NCBI RefSeq assembly: GCF_000513295.1
Contig: NC_023065.1
Location: forward strand, 3,394,501 to 3,458,500
From: Magnetospirillum gryphiswaldense MSR-1 v2
Lineage (GTDB): Bacteria; Pseudomonadota; Alphaproteobacteria; Rhodospirillales; Magnetospirillaceae
DNA: 64,000 nucleotides
Direction of reading: 5' to 3'
Below, one piece after another: positions 50,925 to 59,683 of the stretch (the first letter of the stretch is position 1; each line of letters begins with the position of its first letter). The position numbers and the translations under genes were made by a program. The notes beneath the pieces are model-generated. The model searched no databases, was not told where the DNA came from, and saw nothing but the letters and a program-made list of their open reading frames with translations.

Positions 50925-52165
50925 GCCGCCATCATCATCGGCGGTCCACCTGCCGCCTGTGCGGCGGCACCCATCTGACCATGGTGCTGGGTCTGGCGCC
51001 GACGCCGCCGGCCAACGCCTTCGTGCCCGCCGCCGATCTGGACAAGCCGCAGGAGCGTTTTCCCCTGGATTTGTTCTTTTGCCATGATTGCGCCCATGTC
51101 CAGTTGCTGGACGTGGTCGATCCGCGGGTGTTGTTCGAGAATTACGTCTATGTCTCCGGCACCTCGCCGGTCTTCGTCCGCCATTTCCAGGCCTATGCCG
51201 ACGACGTCATCGCCCGCTTCCGGGTGCCCGCCGGCTCCCTGGTGGTGGATGTGGGCTCCAACGACGGTACGTTGTTGTCGTGCTTCGCCAAGGCGGGGAT
51301 GCGGGTGCAGGGCATCGACCCCGCCCGTGATATCGCCGCCGATGCCACGGCGCGCGGCATTCCCACCATCGCCGATTTCTTCACTCCGGCCCTGGCCGCC
51401 CAAATCCGCACGGCCAAGGGCGCGGCCAAGGTGGTGACCGCCAACAACGTCTTCGCCCATGTGGATGATCTGACCGGCGTCGTCGATGGCATCCGCGCCG
51501 TGCTGGATGATGACGGGGTGTTCGTCTTCGAGGTGTCCTATCTGGTGGACGTGTTCGAGAAGACTTTGTTCGACACCATCTATCACGAACATCTGGCCTA
51601 TCACTCGGTGCAGCCGCTGATCCGCTTCCTCGCCGCCAACGGCATGGAGCTGATCGAGGCCTTGCGTGTCGACAGCCATGGCGGCTCCTTGCGCGGTGTC
51701 GCCCAATTGCAAGGTGGCCCGCATCCGGTGGGGCAGTCGGTGGCCGATGCGGTGGCGCTGGAGCGCCGCCTGGGTCTGGACAAGGCGGAAACCTTCCTGG
51801 ATTTCGCCCGCGACATCGACGAGCGCAAGCGCCAGTTGGGCGATCTGCTGCGCGGCCTCAAGGCCTGCGGCAAACGCATCGCCGGTTTCGGCGCCCCGGC
51901 CAAGGCGACGACGCTGCTTTACCATTTCGATCTCGGCCCCGACATCATCGATTTCATCATCGACGACAGCCCGCTGAAGCAGGGTCTGTTCACGCCGGGC
52001 ATGCATATTCCGGTTCTGCCCGGATCGGCCATCGCCGAGAAGAAACCCGATTATCTGGTCGTGCTGGCGTGGAATTTCGCCCAGCCGATCATGGAAAAGA
52101 ACGCTGGCTTCCGTGAAGCCGGCGGCAAATTCATCGTTCCGCTCCCCCAGGTCGAGGTGGTGTAA
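50921..52165 (+). CDS. Sugar C-methyltransferase-like protein (TylC3/NovU type)
   Basis: A 414-residue three-domain methyltransferase: N-terminal zinc-binding domain with CRLCGG (Cys11/14) and FFCHDC (Cys54/57), central SAM domain with VVDVGSNDGTLLS (about 109-120), the catalytic YHEHLAYHS segment, and a C-terminal domain with GFGAPAKATTLLYH. It matches enzymes that C-methylate NDP-4-keto-deoxysugars. The start is at 50921 (MSRHHHRRST), overlapping the cupin stop. The locus should therefore contain a branched-chain sugar; the substrate is not known. Confidence 0.9.
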   Translation: MSRHHHRRSTCRLCGGTHLTMVLGLAPTPPANAFVPAADLDKPQERFPLDLFFCHDCAHVQLLDVVDPRVLFENYVYVSGTSPVFVRHFQAYADDVIARFRVPAGSLVVDVGSNDGTLLSCFAKAGMRVQGIDPARDIAADATARGIPTIADFFTPALAAQIRTAKGAAKVVTANNVFAHVDDLTGVVDGIRAVLDDDGVFVFEVSYLVDVFEKTLFDTIYHEHLAYHSVQPLIRFLAANGMELIEALRVDSHGGSLRGVAQLQGGPHPVGQSVADAVALERRLGLDKAETFLDFARDIDERKRQLGDLLRGLKACGKRIAGFGAPAKATTLLYHFDLGPDIIDFIIDDSPLKQGLFTPGMHIPVLPGSAIAEKKPDYLVVLAWNFAQPIMEKNAGFREAGGKFIVPLPQVEVV

Positions 52166-52168
52166 GTC

Positions 52169-53230
52169 ATGACCGAATTTCTGCTGCAATCCGACATCGC
52201 CGAGATCTGCCAACGCCTGGGCAAGCCCGCCCACGATTTCACCGGCAAGACCGTGCTGCTGACCGGCGGCCGTGGCTTCCTGGGCCGCTATTTCATGGAA
52301 ATGTTCGCCCATCTGAACGAACACATCCTGGAAAAGCCGTGCCGCCTGATCGCCATGGATAATCTGATCACCGCCGGCAAGGAAGGATCGGAAATCCCCG
52401 ATTTCCCCAACGTCACCTTCATCCAGCACGATGTCATCGAGCCGGTGAAGCTGGACGAGAAGGTGGATTACGTCATCCATGCCGCCGGCATCGCCAGCCC
52501 GTTCTATTACCGCGCCTATCCGCTGGAAACCCTGGAAGTGGCGGTGCGCGGCACCCGCAACATGCTGGAGTTGGCCACCGAGCATAACGCCCGGCTGGTG
52601 TTCTTTTCTTCGTCGGAAATCTATGGCGATCCCGACCCCAAGCACGTGCCGACGCCGGAAAGCTATCGCGGCAACGTGTCCTGCCAGGGGCCCCGCGCTT
52701 GCTATGACGAATCGAAGCGGGTGGGTGAAACCCTGTGTCACATCTTCCATGAGAAGCACGGGACCAAGACCAACACCATCCGTCCGTTCAACGTCTTCGG
52801 CCCCGGCATGCAGGAAACCGATTACCGCGTGCTGCCCAATTTCGCCAACCGCATCAAGGCGGGCCGTCCGCTCAACGTCTATGGCTCGGGCAACCAGACC
52901 CGCACCTTCTGCTACATCACCGACGCCATGGTCGGCTTTACCCTGGTGGTGCTGAAGGGCGTACCGGGCGAGCCCTACAATATCGGCAATCCCAAGCCGG
53001 AAATCTCCATGGTCGAGCTGGTCAAGAGCATCGAGAAGGCGCAGGGCAAGAAGGTCGAGTACAACGTCATCGAATACCCGGATTCCTACCCGGCCGATGA
53101 ACCCAACCGCCGTTGCCCCGACATCAAGAAGGCCCGTCTGCAACTGGGCTTCGAACCCAATGTGGATCTGGCCGACGGTCTCAAGCGGTTCCTGAATTGG
53201 GCCGAAAAGGTCTATACCGGTCAGGAATAA
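52169..53230 (+). CDS. NAD-dependent sugar epimerase/dehydratase
   Basis: A 353-residue extended SDR. The NAD motif GGRGFLG is at 33-39, the SSS and catalytic YDESK (Tyr179/Lys183) are present, and RPFNVFGPGMQETDYRVLPNF is typical of UDP-glucuronate decarboxylase-like or GDP-mannose-type enzymes. A 30-residue N-terminal extension precedes the Rossmann fold. It lies 3 bp after the methyltransferase gene and 4 bp before the oxidoreductase gene, so it is one operon. Confidence 0.9.
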   Translation: MTEFLLQSDIAEICQRLGKPAHDFTGKTVLLTGGRGFLGRYFMEMFAHLNEHILEKPCRLIAMDNLITAGKEGSEIPDFPNVTFIQHDVIEPVKLDEKVDYVIHAAGIASPFYYRAYPLETLEVAVRGTRNMLELATEHNARLVFFSSSEIYGDPDPKHVPTPESYRGNVSCQGPRACYDESKRVGETLCHIFHEKHGTKTNTIRPFNVFGPGMQETDYRVLPNFANRIKAGRPLNVYGSGNQTRTFCYITDAMVGFTLVVLKGVPGEPYNIGNPKPEISMVELVKSIEKAQGKKVEYNVIEYPDSYPADEPNRRCPDIKKARLQLGFEPNVDLADGLKRFLNWAEKVYTGQE

Positions 53231-53234
53231 ACCG

Positions 53235-54164
53235 ATGACGCCCCCGGTCCGGCTGGGTCTGATCGGCGCCGGTCGCTGGGGGCGGGTTTATCTGCACAGC
53301 ATGGCCAGCCGTGCGAACGTAAACACCATGGCTGACCATGCGGGCGTGCATTTGGCGGCGGTGGCCAGCGCCAAGGCGGAAACCGCCGCCCTGCTGCCGC
53401 CCGCCTGTGTTTTGTACGACGATTGGCGCCGGATGCTGGCCCATCCCGGTCTTGACGGCATCGTCATCGCCACACCGCCGCACACGCATGTGCCCATGGC
53501 CTTGGCGGTCGTGGCGCAAGGCTTGGCCGCCTTGGTGGAAAAGCCGCTGTGTCTGGACCCGCATGAGGCCCGCCGCCTGCGCGATCAGGCCGGGCGCCTG
53601 GGGGCGGTGGTCGCCGTCGACCATATCCATCTCTTTGCTCCGGCATTTCAGCGCCTTAAGCAATTGCTGCCGCGGATCGGTCCCATCCGGTCGGTGGAAG
53701 GCCGGGCCGGCAATCATGGCCCCTATCGCCGGGATGCTTCTGTGTTATGGGATTGGGGACCGCATGACGTGGCCATGGCGGTGGACCTGTTGGGATCGCC
53801 GCCCGACCGGGTGACGGCGCGGCTGATGGATCAACGCCCGGAGGCCGATGGCATCGGCCAGAACGTGGCCTTGGATCTGCGTTTCGGCACGGTGCGGGCC
53901 GATTTCGTCATCGGTACGCTGATGGACAAGACCCGCCGTTTCCAGGTCGTTGGTGACAATGGCGTGCTGGTCTATGACGATCTCGTCACAACCAAGCTGA
54001 CTTTGGACGGTAAAGGCGTGGATATCGACCCGGCCAAGCCGCTGGATTGCGTCATCGACGATTTCGTCCGCCGTATCCGGGCGCGGGACCGGGATTTGGC
54101 CCCGCTGGAGCTGGCGGTGACGGTCACCGACATCCTGTCCGCGTGTGCCGCCCAGTTGGGTTGA
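53235..54164 (+). CDS. Gfo/Idh/MocA-family oxidoreductase
   Basis: A 309-residue NAD(P)-dependent sugar oxidoreductase. [17 protein letters not shown] is the N-terminal nucleotide fold, with [11 protein letters not shown] (the EKP catalytic Lys) at about 98-108 and [16 protein letters not shown] in the substrate domain. It probably reduces or oxidises a ring keto group of the modified sugar. It is the last gene of the operon before purH. Confidence 0.9.
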   Translation: MTPPVRLGLIGAGRWGRVYLHSMASRANVNTMADHAGVHLAAVASAKAETAALLPPACVLYDDWRRMLAHPGLDGIVIATPPHTHVPMALAVVAQGLAALVEKPLCLDPHEARRLRDQAGRLGAVVAVDHIHLFAPAFQRLKQLLPRIGPIRSVEGRAGNHGPYRRDASVLWDWGPHDVAMAVDLLGSPPDRVTARLMDQRPEADGIGQNVALDLRFGTVRADFVIGTLMDKTRRFQVVGDNGVLVYDDLVTTKLTLDGKGVDIDPAKPLDCVIDDFVRRIRARDRDLAPLELAVTVTDILSACAAQLG

Positions 54165-54235
54165 GCACTTTGATCTTTCTTCGCCGCCCCGGCGGCGTTA
54201 TACCCCCTGCAATTCGTTTTCCGGAGCCACCAGCC

Positions 54236-55816
54236 ATGTCCGACCTTCGCCCCATCCGCCGCGCCCTGCTGTCGGTATCCGACAAGACCGGTCTGATCGA
54301 GTTCGCCCGTTTCCTGGCCGAACGCAATGTGGAATTGCTGTCCACCGGCGGCACCTGCAAGGCGATCCGCGATGCCGGCATCCCGGTGGTGGAAGTGGCC
54401 GATCACACCGGTTTCCCGGAAATGCTGGATGGCCGGGTCAAGACCCTGCACCCCAAGGTGCATGGCGGTCTGCTGGGCATTCGCGGCAATGCCGAACATG
54501 AAGCCGCCATGGCCGAACACGGCATCGCGCCCATCGATTTGCTGGTGGTGAACCTGTATCCGTTCGAAGCCACCGTGGCCGAGGGCGCCGGCTATGACGA
54601 ATGTGTGGAAAACATCGACATCGGCGGCCCGGCGATGATCCGCGCCGCCTCCAAGAACCACGACGCCGTCACCGTGGTGGTGGACGTGGAAGATTATGCC
54701 CGCGTCATGGATGAGATGAGCGCCCATGGCGGCGCCACCACGCTTTCCCTGCGCAAGCATCTGGCCGCCACCGCCTATGCCCGCACCGGTGCCTATGACG
54801 CGGCCATTTCCCAGTGGTTCGCCCGTGAACTGGGCGACACCTTCCCCCGCCGCGTGGTGGTGGCCGGCGAATTGAAGCAGAACTTGCGTTATGGCGAGAA
54901 CCCGCACCAGCAGGCGGCGTTCTACGTCAACGGCGTCCAGCGTCCGGGCATCGCCACCGCCAAGCAGTTGCAGGGCAAGGAACTGTCCTACAACAATTTG
55001 AACGACACCGATGCCGCTTTCGAGCTGGCGGCCGAGTTCGACGAACCCACCGTGGCCATCATCAAGCACGCCAATCCCTGCGGCGTGGCCAGCGGCGCCG
55101 ATATCGTCAGCGCCTACAAGGCGGCTTTGGCCTGTGATCCGGTGTCGGCCTTCGGCGGCATCATCGCCATCAACCGCAAGCTCGACGGCGCCACCGCCGA
55201 GGAAATCTGCAAGCTGTTCACCGAGGTGGTGATCGCCCCCGAAGCCGACGAAGCCGCTATCGCCGCCTTCGCCGCCAAGAAGAATCTGCGCCTCTTGGTC
55301 ACCGGCGGCATGCCCGACCCGGCCTCGGCGGCGATGACGCTGCGCAACGTCTCGGGCGGCTATCTGCTGCAATCCAAGGATAATGGCCGCGTCACTCTGG
55401 ACGGGTTGAAGGTGGTGACCAAGCGGGCGCCGACCGAGCAGGAGCTGAAGGACATGCTGTTCGCCTTCCGCGTCTGCAAGCACGTCAAGTCCAACGCCAT
55501 CATCTATGTGAAGGACGGCTGCACCGTCGGTATCGGTGCGGGCCAGATGAGCCGCGTCGATTCGTCGCGCATCGCCGCCTGGAAGTCGAAGGAAGCCGCC
55601 GATGCCGCCGGTCTGGCTCAGGCCGGCACCGTCGGTTCGGTGGTGGCGTCCGACGCCTTCTTCCCCTTCGCCGACGGCCTGCTGGCGGCGGCGGCGGCGG
55701 GCGCCACCGCCATCATCCAGCCGGGTGGTTCCATGCGCGATCAGGAAGTGATCGATGCCGCCAATGAAAAGGGCCTAGCCATGGTGTTCACCGGCATGCG
55801 GCACTTTCGTCACTAA
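54236..55816 (+). CDS. purH: Bifunctional AICAR formyltransferase / IMP cyclohydrolase PurH
   Basis: The last two steps of purine synthesis. The 526-residue protein starts at ATG 54236 ([20 protein letters not shown]). The IMP cyclohydrolase domain has [15 protein letters not shown] and [16 protein letters not shown]. The AICAR transformylase domain has [23 protein letters not shown] (catalytic Lys-His) and the terminal [31 protein letters not shown] longer frame upstream overlaps the oxidoreductase gene. It is a housekeeping gene inside the glycan locus. Confidence 0.97.
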   Translation: MSDLRPIRRALLSVSDKTGLIEFARFLAERNVELLSTGGTCKAIRDAGIPVVEVADHTGFPEMLDGRVKTLHPKVHGGLLGIRGNAEHEAAMAEHGIAPIDLLVVNLYPFEATVAEGAGYDECVENIDIGGPAMIRAASKNHDAVTVVVDVEDYARVMDEMSAHGGATTLSLRKHLAATAYARTGAYDAAISQWFARELGDTFPRRVVVAGELKQNLRYGENPHQQAAFYVNGVQRPGIATAKQLQGKELSYNNLNDTDAAFELAAEFDEPTVAIIKHANPCGVASGADIVSAYKAALACDPVSAFGGIIAINRKLDGATAEEICKLFTEVVIAPEADEAAIAAFAAKKNLRLLVTGGMPDPASAAMTLRNVSGGYLLQSKDNGRVTLDGLKVVTKRAPTEQELKDMLFAFRVCKHVKSNAIIYVKDGCTVGIGAGQMSRVDSSRIAAWKSKEAADAAGLAQAGTVGSVVASDAFFPFADGLLAAAAAGATAIIQPGGSMRDQEVIDAANEKGLAMVFTGMRHFRH

Positions 55817-55827
55817 AAAGAAAGCGG

Positions 55828-55858
55828 GCGTATCGCCGGTCACCAACCGGCGATACGC
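55828..55858 (-). terminator. Terminator overlapping the end of the GT4 gene
   Basis: A perfect 13-bp stem, GCGTATCGCCGGT and ACCGGCGATACGC, around a 5-nt loop. On the - strand it is followed by CTTTCTTTTT. The stop codon of the GT4 gene (55840) lies in the stem-loop. It probably also ends purH transcription from the other side. Confidence 0.88.
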
Positions 55859-56880
55859 TCGAATCCGCGGGCGGCGTCGTCCCAGCGCCAACGACGCTGA
55901 TGGTCGAGGCAGGCTTGATGCTGGGCCGTCCACAAGCAATCGTCGGTCAGCAACTGCACTGAACGCGCGGCGAAATCCTCGGCCCCTTGGGTGACGAAGC
56001 CGGTCTGGCCGTGGATCAGCCGTTCCTTCATGCAGGCGATGTCTTCCAGTACCACCGGCACGCCCATGGCCTGGGCCTCGGCTACCGCCGAACAGAACGT
56101 CTCGCCCATGTCGCCACGATACATCAGCAGGCGGGCCTGGGTCAGTTCCTCCACCAATTGCGCCTTGGGCACTGGTCCACGCAGCACCACGCCCTTGTCG
56201 GCCAATCCGGCGGCGCGTTCCAGCACCGGCCCCATCTTGCCGGCCTTGGCCTGACCGGCGGCGCCATAGGTGGCCATGCCGGCGAAGATGTGCAACTGGG
56301 CGGCGGGGATCGCCGGGTGGACCGCGTTTTCCCAGATATCGAGCAGCCAATCCAGGGATCGCAGTGGGTTCGAGGTGAAAACCGCGCGCGGCGGCGGCGG
56401 GGCGGGGCGTTGGCTGGCGTGGCAGAACAGATCGGTCAGCCCGTACAGCACGATTTCACGCCCACCGGCAAAACCCCAGGCCGGATAGGTGCCGGCATGG
56501 CTGGCGCCGGAAAAGACGATGGTCGGGCGGCGCAATGCCAGTTTCCACTGATAACGCCATTTCAGCAGATAGCCGGCGGGATTGTGAATCCAGAAGATGG
56601 TCTTCTTCGCCCCCGGCACCTGACGGATCAGCTTGTCGCCGCGATTGGCGATGTAAAGGTCGGCGGTTTCCGGCAGGCCTTCGGCGATGGGGTGCCAATG
56701 GACCCGGCGATGGGTCACCGCCTGGGTACACTTGTTATAGACGTGGACGTCGTGGCCCCGCGCCGCCAGGGCGTTGGCCATCTCGATGAACGAGGTTTCG
56801 GCCCCGCCCAAGGGGCGTTCGTCCAAGGTGCGGCCATCGAAGACGATGCCGTCGTCGGCCATGACGATATGGGCCATCAT
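55840..56880 (-). CDS. GT4-family glycosyltransferase
   Basis: A 346-residue GT-B enzyme starting MMAHIVMADDGIVFDGRTLDERPLGGAETSFIEMANALAARGH, with the GGAET-type N-terminal acceptor region and the C-terminal MGETFCSAVAEAQAMGVPVVLEDIACMKERL donor motif. The start overlaps the upstream GT2 stop (ATGATG). The sugar and acceptor are unknown. It is the last gene of a four-gene - strand operon (deacetylase, GT4, GT2, GT4). Confidence 0.88.
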   Translation of the reverse strand: MMAHIVMADDGIVFDGRTLDERPLGGAETSFIEMANALAARGHDVHVYNKCTQAVTHRRVHWHPIAEGLPETADLYIANRGDKLIRQVPGAKKTIFWIHNPAGYLLKWRYQWKLALRRPTIVFSGASHAGTYPAWGFAGGREIVLYGLTDLFCHASQRPAPPPPRAVFTSNPLRSLDWLLDIWENAVHPAIPAAQLHIFAGMATYGAAGQAKAGKMGPVLERAAGLADKGVVLRGPVPKAQLVEELTQARLLMYRGDMGETFCSAVAEAQAMGVPVVLEDIACMKERLIHGQTGFVTQGAEDFAARSVQLLTDDCLWTAQHQACLDHQRRWRWDDAARGFERIAGW

Positions 56881-57644
56881 TCTTTCTCCAGCCGGGCTTT
56901 CAGGTGCGACAACATGGGATAAAGCGCGGCGCAGACGGCGATGATGAAGCCATAGCCGCCCTCGCGGTATCCCTTGCGCGAGACATAGCATTTCCAGAAC
57001 CGCGACACCATGCGCCGCACATTGCTGGCGGTCGAGCCCCAGGTTTCGCCGCGGTCGCGCAGGTCGCGGGCCTTGGCGGTGGAATAGCTGTCCAGGCGGC
57101 GGATCATGTCCGAGATATTGCGATCGACGTAATGGTTGATCCGGTGTTTCAGCATCGGCCCCTTGCGCCCGCGCCAGATCAGACTGGGATGAACGCGGTC
57201 ATTGCCCCAGGTCTTGGCGTTTTTGCGGAACAGGCCGGGATAGGCCGCCTTGCCGAAGGATCCGCCCCAGCCATGGCGCACCAGACGCTCGCCGATGTAA
57301 TTGTCCACCGGGATTTCGTGCCAGTCGAAAGCGGTGGCGTTGATGGTGGCGCGGATTTCCACCGCCAGCTCTGGGGTGACGTGTTCGTCGGCATCCACTT
57401 CCAGCACCCAGTCGCCGGTGCAAAAGGCGATGCCGGTGTTGCGGCGCTCGCCTTCCATATCCCAGCGGCCTTCCAGCAGGCGGTCGGTGAAGCGGGCGGC
57501 GATGGCCTTGCTGCCGTCGGTACATTTGTCCAACAGCACGACGATCTCGTCGGCGAAGGTCAGCCGCTCGAGACAGGCTTGCAGCCGCTTTTCCTCATTG
57601 TGGGCAACCACCAGGGCCGACAGGCGGGGGGGCGGATTGGTCAT
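56877..57644 (-). CDS. GT2-family glycosyltransferase (WaaE-like)
   Basis: A 255-residue GT-A enzyme with LSALVVAHNEEKRLQACLERLTFADEIVVLLDKCTDGSKAIA, EVDADEHVTPEL (DxD) and a C-terminal RDRGETWGSTASNVRRMVSRFWKCYVSRKGYREGGYGFIIAV segment seen in LPS core beta-1,4-glucosyltransferases of the WaaE/KdtX family. It is coupled to both neighbours by ATGA-type overlaps. Confidence 0.9.
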   Translation of the reverse strand: MTNPPPRLSALVVAHNEEKRLQACLERLTFADEIVVLLDKCTDGSKAIAARFTDRLLEGRWDMEGERRNTGIAFCTGDWVLEVDADEHVTPELAVEIRATINATAFDWHEIPVDNYIGERLVRHGWGGSFGKAAYPGLFRKNAKTWGNDRVHPSLIWRGRKGPMLKHRINHYVDRNISDMIRRLDSYSTAKARDLRDRGETWGSTASNVRRMVSRFWKCYVSRKGYREGGYGFIIAVCAALYPMLSHLKARLEKE

Positions 57645-58789
57645 GCCAGACCCCGGAATGGCGGTATCAGCCGAGCCTTGGCCCGGCTAATGGCGGTCTG
57701 GTAGGTCGCCAGGGTTTCGGCCATGCGATGATCGAAGCGCATGGAGTTCTCGGCCAAAGCGCGGGCACCGGTAGCCATGGCGGCGGCGCCGGCGGGATCG
57801 TTCATCACCTTGGTGATGGCGGCGGCCAGGGCCGGGCGGTCGGCGGGGGGCACCAGCCAGCCGGTCTTGCCGTCGACCACGATCTCCGGCACGCCGCCCA
57901 CGGCGCTGGCCACCACCGGGCGGGTGGTGGCGAAGGCCTGGACGGCGACGCGGGGCTGCGCCTCGGTCAAGGATGGAATGACCATCAGATCGCCGGCGAT
58001 CATCATGCGGGCGACGTCGTCGCGATAGCCGGTGAAGCTGATCTGACCATCCACCCCCAGGTCGCGGGCTTGGGCGGTCAGGCCGCGTTCATAGTCCAGC
58101 GCCTCGGCGGTGGCGCTGCCGACGATGACCAATCGGGGGGTCAGTCCCTGTTGTTTCATCAGGCCCAAGGCACCGATCAGATGGTCCTGGCCCTTGTCGG
58201 GGCGGATCATGCCGACGCAGACGATGACGTAATCGTCGGCGCTCACCCCCCATTCGTCGCGCACCTGGGCGCGGGTGGCCGCCGGGTCGGGCAGTTGGAA
58301 GAATTTTTCGTCGGCCCAGCCGCCGATGGCGGTGCTGCGGGCCGGATCGGCCAGACCGATGTCGCGTAGATGATCGCGGGTGCATTGGGCCACGGTGATG
58401 ATGTGATCAGCCCCCATGCGCCATTGCAGCCGGCGCACCAGCGACGGTTTCAGCGGTTGGTTGACGTGGCGCGAGCGCACCACCGCGCACAGATCCATGC
58501 AGCCCATGGCCGCCTTGGCGTCACGGGTGACATGGGTGTCGATGATGTCGATGCGGTGCTGTCTGACGATGGCGCGCAGGGCGGTCATGGTCGGCAGCCG
58601 CCAGGGCCGGTCGAAATTGAAGGCGATGACCGGCAGGCCCAGGGCCTGGGCGCGGGCGAAGGGCTCGCCGTCGGCGGGGGCGGCCAGCCAGACCGGGTGG
58701 TCGTGGGCGACCAGCCAACGCACCTGTTCGATGGTCCGGTGTTCCATGCCGCCCCAATTGCGACCGGGAATGGTGTGCAGGATGCGCAT
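57641..58789 (-). CDS. GT4-family glycosyltransferase
   Basis: A 382-residue enzyme from ATG 58789 (MRILHTIPGRNWGGMEHRTIEQVRWLVAHDH). The C-terminal half has GMIRPDKGQDHLIGAL, the IVGSATAE strand and a TEAQPRVAVQAFATTRPVVASAVGGVPEIV donor site, the GT4 pattern. The frame extends far upstream without a plausible start, so the ATG is chosen from the family N-terminus. It lies 2 bp after the deacetylase gene. Confidence 0.9.
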   Translation of the reverse strand: MRILHTIPGRNWGGMEHRTIEQVRWLVAHDHPVWLAAPADGEPFARAQALGLPVIAFNFDRPWRLPTMTALRAIVRQHRIDIIDTHVTRDAKAAMGCMDLCAVVRSRHVNQPLKPSLVRRLQWRMGADHIITVAQCTRDHLRDIGLADPARSTAIGGWADEKFFQLPDPAATRAQVRDEWGVSADDYVIVCVGMIRPDKGQDHLIGALGLMKQQGLTPRLVIVGSATAEALDYERGLTAQARDLGVDGQISFTGYRDDVARMMIAGDLMVIPSLTEAQPRVAVQAFATTRPVVASAVGGVPEIVVDGKTGWLVPPADRPALAAAITKVMNDPAGAAAMATGARALAENSMRFDHRMAETLATYQTAISRAKARLIPPFRGLA

Positions 58790-58791
58790 GT

Positions 58792-59523
58792 CTAGACCAG
58801 GGCGTAGCGCGACCACCAGGGGGCGGAAGGCGCGGGGGAAATGGTGACGCAGGCATAGCCGGCGCCGCTCAGGCCTTCCAGCAACTGGCGCATCAACTCG
58901 ATGGTGACCGCCGCCTTGAACTGGGCGCCGGGGCGTTCGTTGATGGGTTGGTCGTGCATCAGGATGATGGCGCCGGGCAAGCGGGGGTCGGCCAGGATGC
59001 GAGCCACCTCGGCGGCGCATTGTGGCCCCACATCGCCATCGGTATCGCAACGGGTGGAAATCAGGTGGTCCTCGGTACTAGGGCCCCAATGGGCGATCTG
59101 GCACCCGGGCTGCCAGCGTTGCAGCGCCCGATGCACCTTGGCGTTGCGATAGCCGCCGTTATAGGGCAGGCGCACCAGATAGGGCTTTGGGGTCGGGCGG
59201 TGCCGGGCCAGCAATGCCTCGCAACGTTCCATATCGGCGACCAGACGTTGGGTGCCGGCGCGGTCCAGGCGGATATGCTCCCAGCCATGGGCATAGACGG
59301 CATGGCCGCGGGCGATGGTGTCGGCGACCAGGGCGTCGTGCTCCACCGCCCGGCAGCCGGACATGAAAAACGTGGCCTTGGCCCGGTGATGGTCCAACAG
59401 GTCGAGCATGGCCGGCATGGTTTCGGGGGTGGGGGCGTCGTCGATGGTGATGGCCACCGCGCGCCCGTCGGCAACGTGCCGCAACACCGGGCGCCAAGCG
59501 CCCAAAGACCAGGAAATACCCAA
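58792..59523 (-). CDS. Polysaccharide deacetylase (NodB-type), TTG start
   Basis: A 243-residue NodB-fold deacetylase. VAITIDDAPTPETM holds the Asp-Asp metal site (Asp28/Asp29), HAVYAHGWEHIRL the His-x3-His metal pair, and RLPYNGGYRN and the terminal IILMHDQP the remaining motifs. The chosen start is TTG 59523, with AAGGA 7 nt upstream; no ATG gives a sensible N-terminus. It probably removes an acetyl group from a glycan or lipid-linked sugar. It heads a four-gene operon and is divergent from asnB-like 2. Confidence 0.82.
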   Translation of the reverse strand: MGISWSLGAWRPVLRHVADGRAVAITIDDAPTPETMPAMLDLLDHHRAKATFFMSGCRAVEHDALVADTIARGHAVYAHGWEHIRLDRAGTQRLVADMERCEALLARHRPTPKPYLVRLPYNGGYRNAKVHRALQRWQPGCQIAHWGPSTEDHLISTRCDTDGDVGPQCAAEVARILADPRLPGAIILMHDQPINERPGAQFKAAVTIELMRQLLEGLSGAGYACVTISPAPSAPWWSRYALV

Positions 59524-59683
59524 GGAAATGTCCTTAACCCATCCTGAGGATCGGCCCGGATGGTGGCAGGTCCGCCCAGGTGTTGCAAGACCTTGGGCAA
59601 GCCCCCCGGCGCCGCGGCTGGCGCCAGGGGTGAAAATCGGGTATGTCTCGCCGCCACAGCCAATCCCCGAGGGGGCCAGTACC

